A DNA stretch of 64,000 nucleotides from Fasciolopsis buskii (taxonomy: Eukaryota > Platyhelminthes > Trematoda > Plagiorchiida > Fasciolidae). This document shows positions 49,102 through 58,930 of the stretch, in pieces. Under the pieces are notes generated by a model. It did not search any database. It worked only from the letters and a program-made list of their open reading frames with translations, and was not told where the DNA came from. Each line of letters opens with the position of its first letter. The first letter of the stretch is position 1. A program made the position numbers and the translations under genes. The stretch spans positions 1 through 64,000 of the forward strand of contig LUCM01005630.1 of the NCBI GenBank assembly GCA_008360955.1, written 5' to 3'.

Positions 49102-50290
49102 TCAGATGACAGTAGACTGACTTCTTCTCTTCCAGTAATCTTTGTTCTTCTGTGTTATCCGATCAACGAGGCTTTCCGAATATCCATTAGCAGCGATAGC
49201 GTTCTTCATCAGGAATAATTCTTCCTCAGAAGTATTCTTGGCACACACTTCCATTTCTCTACTGTTAACAGAGAATAAAGTTACTTTCGTCTCGACTGGT
49301 GCAAAAGTTCGGAAGCGGATATGCTGTCTATTCCACGTTATTCTTCTATCCACGGAGGTTGTATTGAACCACCCTCTCTTCGGGTTAGAGGTACATCTAA
49401 AATAGCTATTTAATCGCCTACCGCGTGGTCCATAGTAAACCAGGTCTTCGGGTGAAGCCAATTAAATGTTTATCATCTATTTTATGCCCCCAGTAAATCC
49501 GTTAGCCAGACAACATCAATCTTACATAATCTACACAACGCGGTTATTTCGAGTGACCGTTGCAACAGTCCAGTTCACAAAGTGGCCGTTTAAACATCGG
49601 CCATTGATGATCTTAGAGGTCATCTTATTGTTACGCCATCCAAGTTGGCGGTGTATCTATTTGTTGAAACTAGACAGGATTTTCGGCGCTCAAAAAATAA
49701 CGTTTGTTGAAAATCTTTAGAGATACCAATTTCTGTCATACTAATTGGTATTTACTTAGTCAAAGATATCGGTTGTTTCCTAGAGCGAGATATTAGTAAA
49801 CAATAAGGTTAGTTTTAATTAAAAACACGTCCTTTCCTATTTGAATCTCACACCGAGTCTGTCCAAGCTAACCTGCCTTTAAATCCGTGGTTCATCACCG
49901 TTAATCCAACCGGCCACAGTATATTTGACATTCACTTTGTTAAGATATGATAATTAGTCTACGATGAAATGGAAGTACTCTCCTATGGACTTGTGGCAAC
50001 CCAAAACTTTTTCATTGCGGTTTCTGAAGGTCCAGTGCCTTCAAATGTGGTCTAGTCAAACAATTCTTTTGCTTTGGGGCTCCGTAATTTGTAAGCTGAT
50101 GGTTTTTCTATTTGTTTGGTGTTGCATTTTTGAGATGCCATTTTTGCCAACTTGGTATAGTCATATAGAATCCCTTTCATCTTCCAGTGCAGTCTGTTCT
50201 GTGATAAGCCAGTGTCCACATCTTTTCTAGGTCTCGATATCACCGCACCCTAATTCTTATCTAGGTTCCTTGGTCATTTCATAAAATCTT
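49102..50290 (-). pseudogene. Decayed Penelope-like element RT (both ends readable)
   Basis: Minus-strand PLE remnant related to the RT at 7.5 kb. The N-terminal part at 50243-50052 reads ISRPRKDVDTGLSQ and KMKGILYDYTKLAKM, parallel to SRPDKGAGIVLLN and KMEAILNDKSKFAKM in the intact copy. The C-terminal part at 49461-49102 reads TWNRQHIRFRTFAPVETK, parallel to TWNGQYINFHSFVPLSVK, then SREMEVCAKNTSEEEL and ANGYSESLVDRI, the start of the thumb. The distance between the matched landmarks (about 900 bp) is close to that in the 7.5-kb copy (about 950 bp). The palm (SLDV, GSPLGP, YVDD) is therefore mostly present in length but unreadable. This copy retains the NGYP-type thumb start that the 7.5-kb ORF has lost. 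Confidence 0.75.
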
Positions 50291-52224
50291 TTGAAAACGG
50301 CCCAATCATAACGGACTTGGATTCGTTTAACTGGTAGTACGCGTTAACCATACTAAATTTTATGTTTTCTAGTCTTATCGATGGCGATAGAATGAGAATA
50401 TTTGACTGACTATAACGATTCACGAATTCAACACCAGAATCTATCTGTTTTCTCTTCGTACTCTAACAGGAAAAATGGTTAACAAATGTGAAACCGCAGG
50501 CAGCATTTGATCTAGTTTCAATCTGAGCAAACGATGACCAAGAGTTTCCGGATTCACTGGGAACTTATCCCAATATTTAACCGTTTAGTTTCATCAGCAC
50601 ATACTGCTTGTGATCAAATAGTTCATGCACGATGGAGTAAAAGTATTCATCAATACTGGGTCTTTCGGTTATGATCAACCGCTCAGGTAAACGGGAGGAA
50701 AATTTCATAAAGCAGTGAACACTGACAGAGCATCACACTTATCGAGTGTCCAAGTCAGACAAAGCTCTGGCTAATTACGCTCCCTTCCGAAACCATTTTG
50801 TTACGGAACTGTTGACAAATTTTCATACCGTGGGTATTTTAGAGTGCATCGTTTCTTCTATACATTTTGAACTTCGTTCACATAAGATTCGTTGGCTTGT
50901 AGATCTTATCCTATCCATATGAATCAGTCATGTGTAGCTCACATTTACCGACGGTATTTAGGCAAGTGAAGGAATGCCTGATTGTTGTTCTGAAAATCAG
51001 ATGTTTTCGGGTGATTCACTACTGCCTACCACCATGTGCATCGAAGATCGAATTGCCTCCTCCAGACAACAACAAATAAATATACGTCAATGTGCATTTA
51101 CCTAAAAGTAACAGCGCATTCTGCATAAAAAAAGGTCCACAACTAGAGTTCGTGAATTTCGATTTGACCGTCTATTTTTCGTCCAGGGATCTATGAGTGC
51201 TAAATATAGCATTCAAATGACAGCTTTCTTACGAGTCCCGCTTATAAAAAATTTGCAGCACTTAGCTGGTGTGATTATATGAAATAGTACTTAACGCGCC
51301 AACCATGTTACGGGAATCCAAAAGCCATTTAATTTGTGCAAAATTTGAAGTAGATCATTCTGCTGGACAGGAAAGTTCTCATCGTTCAAAGTGCAATGTA
51401 ACGCATCTTCACAATCTAGCCCCCTTCTATTATTATATCTTGTCTCAGAGTAAACGGTATTTGAGGAAGAAATCACCTAGTTTCCTTCTCTTCCCAATTA
51501 GACCTCGGACAAAGAGGTCGGTTTTGAGGAGGATTTTTTTTCACGACTCTCATTTTTCTTCTCAAGTTTCGATGCAGGAAATTCGTGTCTGATCACCAAG
51601 CTATCAGAGAACAAGATGACATTATTTACTAATTAGTTGAGAAGCAGTAAAGTTACATTACAACCAGATGACTTCTAAAGCAAAGAAGAACCAATCAGGA
51701 GTAACTGAATAGTGACCAACTTGTAGTTTATCACCTGCGTTTTATTCACTTGATTGTATTCTGTGGACTTTAAAAATTTCTTATTGATTTGTCCGCATAT
51801 TCACTAGCAGCAAACAACTGCGTTTTCAGTCGCAATCTGCAGTTCTTTATTAGTTTTCCGCTAACAAATATGCAAGGGAGGCTCAATTAGAAAGAACAGA
51901 GATTTTCCATCACCGTGAGCTTTAAATCAAGTGATAAAACTAAATCTGTCATGATCCTTCATAGTCCATCGAGCTTCCGGCTTCATGTCATTGTTTATTC
52001 TCTCGCTCACTGAGATCATAACAAACAACGCTAAAATCATTCAGCGTCCGTGTGTGACACATTGTTTGTCTCGACATTAGTTTACGTTCCGTTGAGACTC
52101 AGGAACAACTGCATTCAGATTTACTAACGTAGCCCAAATTTTGGACAGTAATCTCCCAATTTTTAATTAAATCGGTCCTTAATTTAAGTTTAAATTAAAA
52201 CAGTTGTTAGAAAGACAGCTGGGT
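50291..52224. other. Non-coding stretch, nothing assigned
   Basis: Would include the 5' side of the minus-strand PLE, but no further PLE motif is readable above 50290. Frames at 51291-51476 (-) and 51305-51592 (+) carry no domain. Confidence 0.35.
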
Positions 52225-52680
52225 CTGTGAGTTGTTTGCCAGTGCGACGCAGATCTGAAATACTTCTTCCGTACGAGCACTCTCATTCCACGCCATAGCT
52301 TAAAAGTGTGCTCGTATATTATGCAATATTTACCGAATAGGCACATGGCTGTTGCTAATGTTCTAGGACCACGTGCGCTATATTGACTGACAGCAAATGC
52401 CAAACAACAAACACATTCCACCGTTTTTCGCGCGAAAGACTTACCCAAATAACCCGGATGCGTGACACAACTATGCTGCTTGACGTACCGTGCGGCTGTC
52501 CTATCTCGCCGCTTAAATCATTCTCGCCGACAGTTTACGTCATGAGTGTGTTCACCGTTTTGCACTCTTCAATGATTCTACTAACGTTCGCCAGTTTGAT
52601 TAATTGTGCGTTTAGCGAGTACGCCCTGACAGATTACTAATTACACGCAGGAATTTGAAACTAGCAGATGCAACCTGATT
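52225..52680 (+). promoter_or_regulatory. Isolated CpG-rich segment with a signal-peptide-like short ORF
   Basis: CpG density here is well above the surroundings (for example TTTTTCGCGCGAAAGAC, GACGTACCGTGCGGCTG, CTCGCCGCTTAAATC, AACGTTCGCC). An in-frame ATG at 52542 begins MSVFTVLHSSMILLTFASLI followed by NCAFS and a stop after 32 residues. This is a good secretory signal-peptide shape, with a possible but poor splice donor (CGA|GTACGC, exon end 52618). This could be a promoter and first coding exon of a secreted protein, or simply a stretch of undecayed CpGs. No downstream exon was identified. Confidence 0.2.
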
Positions 52681-52759
52681 CGCGGGAGAATTCAAATCAG
52701 TTCTAGAAATAGGCAAAATGATTGTGGTGAATTTTCTCTGAACAAGCATTTTTTGAAGG

Positions 52760-53020
52760 TTAGCATTGCCTGACCGACGAAAATTCAACCACGAATGACC
52801 ATGTGATTCTTAAATCGAGTTACCATCCATTCACGCTCCTAACGATTCAAATGAGATTCCAGTGAGAAACTAAGAAAGGAGCGCAGCGCACTATTATAGG
52901 GATGGTTGGACAGAATAAAAGCGGGTGTGCATAGCTGAAGAGTGGCAATAATCACGAAACTGGTCGTGTGCTTCATCCATCCTTATGCGAAATATACTAC
53001 TAAGAAGAAGCACGTGATAT
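52760..53020 (+). repeat. Repeat family R1, copy c (clean tandem junction)
   Basis: The plus-orientation tail (CCTGACCGACGAAAATTC, GTGATTCTTAAATCGAG, CACGCTCCTAACGATTCAAA, TGAGATTCCAGTGAGAAACT) passes without a break into the head (AAGGAGCGCAGCGCACTATT, ATAGGGATGGTTGGACAGAA). This copy has the best-preserved hammerhead-like core: CATAG, CTGAAGA, GTGGCAATAATCAC (stem GTG/CAC), GAAA. It ends at ATATACTACTAAGAAGAAGC. The TTATGCG after the core can pair with CGCATA-like sequence before it in other copies. Confidence 0.8.
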
Positions 53021-53231
53021 TCTTCAAACGAAATTCTCCAGCCACTTTGTTTGACCTAGTAGATCAGCCGGCATGTTGCGGATGGATTTAAGCTGTGGTA
53101 GTTAATTAGTCGAAATTCCTTCAACAAAATATGCAACAAAGCCTCGTCTTCACCCCCAGTCATTTAAGACTAATTGGCCTCGCGCTATCTAACCCAGGGT
53201 ACCTAAATACTGGTGCATTCTTATTGCTGAT

Positions 53232-53570
53232 TTAATCTGAAGCATCACTCAAGTTTGATCTCTTAATCCTCGGTGCAGCTATGCCCAATTTACAATCCGT
53301 TGTGTTCTTACCCAATGTACCCATCCCTTCATGTTTCTTCCGTATCATGCAAAAACCAAAGGACTGGTCAATTTTCAATCTACCATCTATGCTAAGTGAA
53401 TCTAAATTTTCAGCCTTCGTGACATTTCCGGCTGAGGTGACACGCAAAATGTCCTGCACTATGTGAAGTTCAAGGCTATCTCTTCTAAGCACCTTAGTTG
53501 CTGGAGTGACTGCGACAATCGACACATGCGACCGTGTCAAATTGCTGAAAATGTAAAACTTTCTGCACAT
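53232..53570 (-). pseudogene. Ty3/gypsy protease-region fragment
   Basis: A 112-codon minus-strand frame reads KFYIFSNLTRSHVSIVA, TPATKVLRRDSLELHIVQD, NVTKAENLDSLSIDGRLKID. The order fits a Ty3/gypsy protease: 'rlfyi.d..s...flvDTGa.vSviPat...r..sl.L.a.ngt.i.tyG...l.l.lglrr.f.w.F'. The DTGA residues have been replaced. The end SNLSDAS fits '.rLiDa.T'. The fragment lies directly beside R1 copy c. It is related in kind to the 9.2-kb fragment, but the matches are patchy and every catalytic residue is missing. Confidence 0.35.
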
Positions 53571-55059
53571 CTTTCATAGTAGTGTCTTGATCGGTTCACT
53601 CCGATGCTATTATCCTATACTAATATACTGACTACAGAGGGTTGTCACTGACCAGCTGCACCTTGTAATCATAAGTTGCTTGGTCGCTTCAGTGACCTAA
53701 GTCCGTGGCAGTGATAAATAATGTGACGAGCTTCGTCACCGATTGATTTAAGACCCTATTTCTTGACTAGGTGAAAATTTCAGTGTTAAAATTCAGTTAA
53801 CGATTAATACAAACCACTATATTCGTGAAAAACCTTAAAGTCCTTTGCACGAACAAGGCCACTGTTACCAGAACTACGGTTCCTTGCCCTGTAGAAGCCT
53901 AAATATATTTGGAATAAACTCTGACGTTATGTAGGCTTTTTGATATCACCTGGCTATCGAGTAGCTTTCAAGTGACTATTCAGCGCTTTGACAACTATTT
54001 TTGTAACAGGCGTTTCTGCTGCTACCAATCACAGAAAAACGCTAAAGAAAGTTGAGTAAGGCGCTCCTACTGATTTTTTATTTCCTGAGATGGCACAAAT
54101 TCATCACATTCCACCTTAGGGTTTGCCATATTGCCTCCATGAAATAATTGTACCCTCACTGTTTTTCCCTCTGGTCACTGCTCTGCCAGCTATTTACATG
54201 TTGCTTCGTTTCACATCTTATTTTGATCGACTTCAGCGAAACCAATAAGAGGATGAATCACGAGATTCTAATTCATTACGAGTATGAGCTGTAGGCATAG
54301 CAACCATTCGACTTTCTTTACAAGTTCGGTCTCATGAGCTAATTATTTCCATCCTGTCCTTTATTCAAAGGTGGGTTTGGGAAGCAATCAGCCTTTATCG
54401 TTTAGGTGTGGCGAAATGCAAAATTTACCGGTGATTCTATGCAAAACCAATGACAACCGAAAAGCCTCACCGACGGTTATGAATTATTGGCTGATGTAGA
54501 TTATGTGAAACCCCCGATATTATCTCCTAGTTTTCGTGGGACATATCTCCTCGTCAATAACCTAGGCATCACTGGCTGAAGTTCACAACGAGTTGAACAC
54601 CATTACTAAATTCCATATTCCCATTTCCGTCTGTAATTCTACAAACTGAATACACTGTGCCGGAAGGCTTTTATTGTGAACCACCAAGAGACTACACATT
54701 ATGTGAAGAAAGTTTACTTACAACTGGAATCCTTACTCAAAAGAATTTCTACGGACTAGGTTCGACTACAGCTCACTCGATGGGCTTTTCTCGTGGTTGA
54801 ACTTTTAATGCTTACTTACACAACCTCCTTCAATTATTTCTGTAAACAGTGACGTATAAATGAACCCGCGGCCATAGTAGTTTGTTTAAAATCTGTATTT
54901 GACGAAGTTCTCGGTTTATTGTTGTAGTGCTTCAAATTACTAAAAGGGTTTTTTCATTCTTCTCCCTGTATGCAAACAGTCGACGACACTTCCAGTGTAG
55001 CGCACATTCACGGCAAGTGCTGCTGCCTTCTTTCGTTCTCTGTCCTATTGTATTGATGA
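53571..55059. other. Non-coding stretch, nothing assigned
   Basis: No ORF over 60 codons with any recognisable feature. The 5' portion of LINE copy B would be expected at the right edge but is not readable. Confidence 0.4.
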
Positions 55060-55715
55060 CATTTTCTGACGGATCCATAAATCCTTTACTCGACACATTT
55101 GAATAAGAAAACTGGAAAAGTTAGTTGCTGGGGTCGTTGTACCTCACCTAGTGGTCATGTGCCAGATAAAGTGCCTTCTCGTATACAAAAGGCTCGATTG
55201 GCAATCAACAATTTGAAGCATCTGTGGTATCTGCATGCCATTCGGTTATCGCTCAAATGTCCACTATAAACGGCAGAAGTAAGTTCAGTGCTTGTAAACG
55301 TATCCGAAACGACCTTTTTGGCAAAAGATATGCAAAGACTCTTAGCGTTTGAATGCCTTTGACTTAGTAGCACATAGAATAAGGTCGGAGAATTTTGCGT
55401 GTAACTTATATTTATGGTGGAGGGTACTGCACTCCAGGATCTAATCTTTAAGGGAGGCAAGGGACCGGAATAGGTTAAGATGATTGAACATGTCTTTCGC
55501 ATGCCCACGGAACGATTTTCTCGTTGTACTTTGTTCACAGAGGCAGGCAATAGTCAATGAATGGGTCAAAGCGACCAATGGGCTATATACCCAAGCAATA
55601 TGAAGTCTTTAAATACTACTGGCTGGTGCAGACGCAGGTGCAGCTGAACTACTAGGCTGGGGTCAATGAGATTTGCCCCTCCCCCCCGCCCGAAATGGCA
55701 TTCAGAGACAACAGA
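55060..55715 (+). pseudogene. LINE reverse transcriptase C-terminal region (copy B)
   Basis: Third copy of the LINE family. It reads GHVPDKVPSRIQKARLA, NNLKHLWYLHAIRLSLK ('g.v.dev..RI.kARlaf.nLrhLW...dirLs.kg'), then AEVSSVLVNVSETTFLAKDM ('aavrsvLlyGsETWpl...d'). After a gap come EHVF and RMPTERFSRCTLFTEAG ('gHVlRMP..rlpr..lf..ag'). Near 55650-55715 there is a possible 'gWG.rDlp' and C-terminal remnant. YADD and everything upstream are missing or unreadable, so this is a 5'-truncated insertion. It ends about 720 bp before the gypsy element and in the same orientation, but the two are unrelated. Confidence 0.8.
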
Positions 55716-56439
55716 AGATAAAGCACGGTGCCGTAGACGATGACATTTTGAATTCCTGACATTTGCTATTCTAGTAAATTATTCATCTTAAAATTTTGCA
55801 ACATATCATCCACTATTCCTCATTCTTTTTCTTTTCTGGATGGATAGTGCTGCGAGGTAGCAACCAGAATCGGAACATTTTTCTGCGAGGTTGTTATTTG
55901 CAAAACAGTATCCGGATTTGAAAAGATGCACCGAACGTTTGTTTTCTCTAAGCTGATTAAGAGATTTTTGTTTCACGATTTAAAATTCAGCTGGTGACGT
56001 TTATTGGTCAGCTGAATTTTGACAAGATTCCATCGGAACTTAACACGAGTGATAATGGGAAGGCGCGGTTAGATGATCTCCCGCGGAGTCTTCCCCTAGC
56101 CCGTTCGGTGGTGGACGACATGAGAGGAGTGGCTGATAATCGGAAGCATTGGCGAACATAGTAAGATTATTTCTGGATGCGGTTGGCAATCGTATGTGAA
56201 AGGATGATTACCCAGGTCGTGTTAATTCGTCAAACCACTTCGAACCATTATCAATTTTGCACTGTTCCTGTGAATATTTGAGAGACTGAAGTCTTAGTCT
56301 TTTAGACTTGAACGTTTTTGTCGCCTTCATGCTTGCGAATGTTTGGCTTTTATCTACGAACTGGATGGCCAAACAAACCATGAGACTCATTTGCTTGTCA
56401 CTACAGCCTTTCCATGTCTCTAATTTTTGTTCTAATTTA
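55716..56439. other. Spacer between LINE copy B and the gypsy element
   Basis: Includes a C-rich tract at 55676-55690 at its left edge. The 5' LTR, leader and gag of the gypsy element should lie here, but no gag motif or LTR boundary could be read. Confidence 0.3.
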
Positions 56440-56990
56440 GATGAGGGTGTTATGCATACCTGAATGTGAATGCCCTGCGGTACATAGGCTGATGAAGACT
56501 TCATGTTTGATATTCCAGTACCGTTTGCTATTTTCTGAGGTGACAAATCAGTCGAAAGATGTGAAGAAACCTTGGGCTTATCAGAATCGCGTGGCCTGCA
56601 TAAGCTTAATTTTGTGGAAATCCTGGAGTCAAAAACAGAATGCCAACCTTATAGCAGACTACCTATCGCAAGAGAATGCTATCTACTTTAGGATAACATA
56701 TGATATTTACAAGAAGCTCCATCCTTTTTCGTCATGGAATGCCGCTAGTACAGCGATGATCACAAACCATAACTCGCACAACGGAAGTCAGGTGAATAAA
56801 TTGTATATTCTGACTAAAAGGTGCTTTTCCTACAGTGCTGCTGAAAAGATAAAAAGTCGGATTCCAGCTAGAAGTCAGGTCGTCGGTAAGCATCCTCTCC
56901 GTGAATGTTTACCAAACGTTGCACGTAAGCCAACAAAAACAAGACACATTTTTCGGAATGGTTCTAAGGTCCATCCAAAATGAAGGACGA
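56440..56990 (+). pseudogene. Ty3/gypsy gag zinc-knuckle and protease region, decayed
   Basis: A 180-codon open frame (56441-56983) begins with ECECPAVHRLMKTSCLIFQY, resembling the 'C..CGavH.r..C.fr.a.C..C...GHi...C' knuckle of this gypsy lineage with several cysteines lost. Then ADYLSQENAIYF, TYDIYKKLHPFSS and NHNSHNGSQVNKLYILT follow the outline of the protease 'lqlDTaSDit.is..tw..lg.p......a.naSG..l.l.g'. The active-site DTAS is gone. The match is weak on its own. It is supported by the clearly homologous RT, RNase H and integrase that follow in the right order and strand. Confidence 0.45.
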
Positions 56991-57240
56991 TACCCCGAGT
57001 CACCACACTCAAGAATGATCGACCTTCAGTAAAAAATTGCGTTCTCATCGACAAGCGCTAGGTTCCCATTCTCGACTGAGTTTGTACTGTATCGGATTTC
57101 GTAGCTTTAGGATCTGTTTGCTCAATATTTCAGAAGATACTGAATGTAATCTGGAAAAGTGATCCGTTGGTTTTGATAAAAACTGAAAACGTTTGCCTTG
57201 CGGGTTTACTTAAAATATCAACCAGTTTGAGGAGACTAAG

Positions 57241-57870
57241 ATACCACCAACTAGGTGTGTCCCGCTTGTTGTTCGAGAACAATTTGAGCAGCAATTAAAC
57301 ATTCTCTTAGAAAAGGTGTTCTGGCCCAAGTCAGTAAACTGACTAAATGGGTCAGTCAATTAGTGACAGCGGATTCGCCTCGATTCCAAACTTCTGGACA
57401 TATTACCCGTGTGAAATCACTATCTGACTCTAACAATATTTTAGCTGAGATCATGTAAAAGCAGTATTTTATGGAAGTTAATCTGGTATCAGGGTTTAAG
57501 CGCTTAGTATTAGATGAAGCCTCGAGTTGCTCGCCAACTTCTGGTCAAACTTGTTGTCGTTACCCCTAGAAGCAACTGCCTTTTGGTTGAAAACTATACG
57601 GTGAATTTTTTTAAAGAGGATTGTTGCAAGTATAAACTTGTCTGAAGCACTTTGCTTGGCGGATGACATTTTGATTTTTAGTGAACATGTTCAGGACCAA
57701 AAGAGCAGGCTTGATTCCTTCCTGCAACTATGTTTTGGAGGTGGGACTAAACTGAAACGGGACAAATTAGCATTGCATGAAGCGATAGTCAGATTCCACG
57801 GTAACGCCCTGAAAATCACAGTCATTAAACTGAATCCAGAAAAGATAGTATCGCAGATATGCCTGCATTA
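57241..57870 (+). pseudogene. Ty3/gypsy reverse transcriptase, decayed
   Basis: Readable in three frames with stops. Segments: PPTRCVPLVVREQFEQQLNI (57243-), VSKLTKWVSQLV after a frameshift ('pvs.pteWvsplV'), MEVNLVSGFKRLVLDEASS ('lda.sGFwqlpLdeeSs'), then KQLPFG and RGLLQ. LADDILIFSE (about 57657) corresponds to the catalytic Y-x-DD box with Tyr lost, followed by LDSFLQLCFGGGTKLKRDKL and IKLNPEKI. The order and wording follow the K02A2.6-like Ty3/gypsy clade found widely in invertebrates. The enzyme would copy element RNA; this copy cannot. Confidence 0.85.
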
Positions 57871-58440
57871 ACCGAAGTGAACGGTGTTACATGTATTAAT
57901 GGAATGACAAAACTCCTCAACAGGTTCTTACTAGGATAAACCGATCAGCCAACCAACACAAGGCAGATAAGAAGATTCAGATAGAAGTACGGCAACCAAC
58001 CCTCTGTCACATAAGGCAGTTCACCGTAATACCCACTGTGTTGGCATACTAAGACCTTTTCTTATCGCCATATATGCACTATGATAAAAGTAAACATCTT
58101 TTGGAAGCCTTTCTCTCATCAAATATTCATTCAATTGATTATTGCAGCGGAATATTAACTGCTTGTGAGACGAAGGATGCACAAATTGAAAAGGAGTTAG
58201 CACCAGTCTTGCACCCAAAATGTTTAACTACGACATGTTTTCCCGATTTACATACATGCTCTTACCACTAGCCATCGATAATTATCCCGGATAAGCCCCG
58301 TCTTCAGCCCCAAGAAGGCTGCAGTTGATGCTTCGGCGCTATCGTCACGCCAAGCAAAATTTCGTATCAGATGCTAAGTGAAACCTGATGGAAGTCATCT
58401 TCCAAAAGATGCAGGCAGATAAAAAAAGCTGTTAGTAGAT
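57871..58440 (+). pseudogene. Ty3/gypsy RNase H and connection region, decayed
   Basis: Starts with MPALTEVNGVTCINGMTKLL (57858-), the 'mpaptdv.gvrrFiGmvnyl' connection after RT. It continues with CETKDAQIEKELAPVL (about 58165-58212), fitting 'tEtrYAQIEKElLAvv' of the RNase H domain. Then comes SAPRRLQLMLRRYR (about 58300), fitting 'aPkRLqrmllrLqrYd', followed by FVSDAK in place of '..aDtLSR'. Frames change several times. The catalytic aspartates of the RNase H fold are not readable. Confidence 0.75.
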
Positions 58441-58479
58441 AACCTGCAGTACTGTAAATCTTGTGACAGGCTAATTACA

Positions 58480-58930
58480 GAGGAGGAAGTGATCTTTTGA
58501 GGTGAATTCTGATGACACAAAAGGCATTTCCATGGGAGACTTTGTGCTTATGTCATAGTTCACAAGCGGATATCAAATGATGCATCCCCCGGGCTAGAGA
58601 GGCCTACCAGGGGGCAAACAAGTCAGAAGGAATTAAGAATATGGCAGCTTACTTTGCGAAATGTAGAAGAGGTGGTCAGCGACAGGCAGTAGAACTGACG
58701 GAAACGTGACAGATAACAGACCAAACTTGGCAGATTATGACGTTGTGTACTTTTTGCCACGAGGACATTTAATCAATGACCGTGGTTTACAAAAGTGACT
58801 TCTTCGGAATCGATTTACCCATGAGGTAAACGACGTCACAAATTACCATCAAATTTTGCACTAACTTTTCCCAATGCGGGATCCCGACTCAAGTCCTTAT
58901 ATTTCTAAGACTGTCCTATCTAAAGTTGCT
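58480..58930 (+). pseudogene. Ty3/gypsy integrase, decayed
   Basis: CIPRAREAYQG and KNMAAYFAKC (about 58580-58670) fit the zinc-binding end 'giekclrRAre.vyWPgm...i...v..C..C'. Farther on, TTSQITIKFCTNFSQCGIPT (about 58830-58890) fits the core 'ttt..vi..lk..fsrhGiP..v.sDnGpqf', ending just where the second catalytic Asp should follow. Beyond about 58930 nothing is convincingly readable, so the C terminus, 3' UTR and LTR are not delimited. Confidence 0.65.

Noticed and set aside
52383..52640. 85-residue protein starting at 52383
   Set aside because: The first 53 codons look like unconstrained sequence. Only the in-frame internal ATG at 52542 gives a plausible signal peptide, so the longer frame is not called.
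55155..55550. 131-codon minus-strand ORF
   Set aside because: Antisense to LINE copy B, whose RT motifs are clear on the plus strand.
56020..56165. Possible second LINE C terminus (VADNRKHWRT on the plus strand)
   Set aside because: A few residues fit a generic 'a.DR..Wr' end, but there is no supporting upstream sequence.
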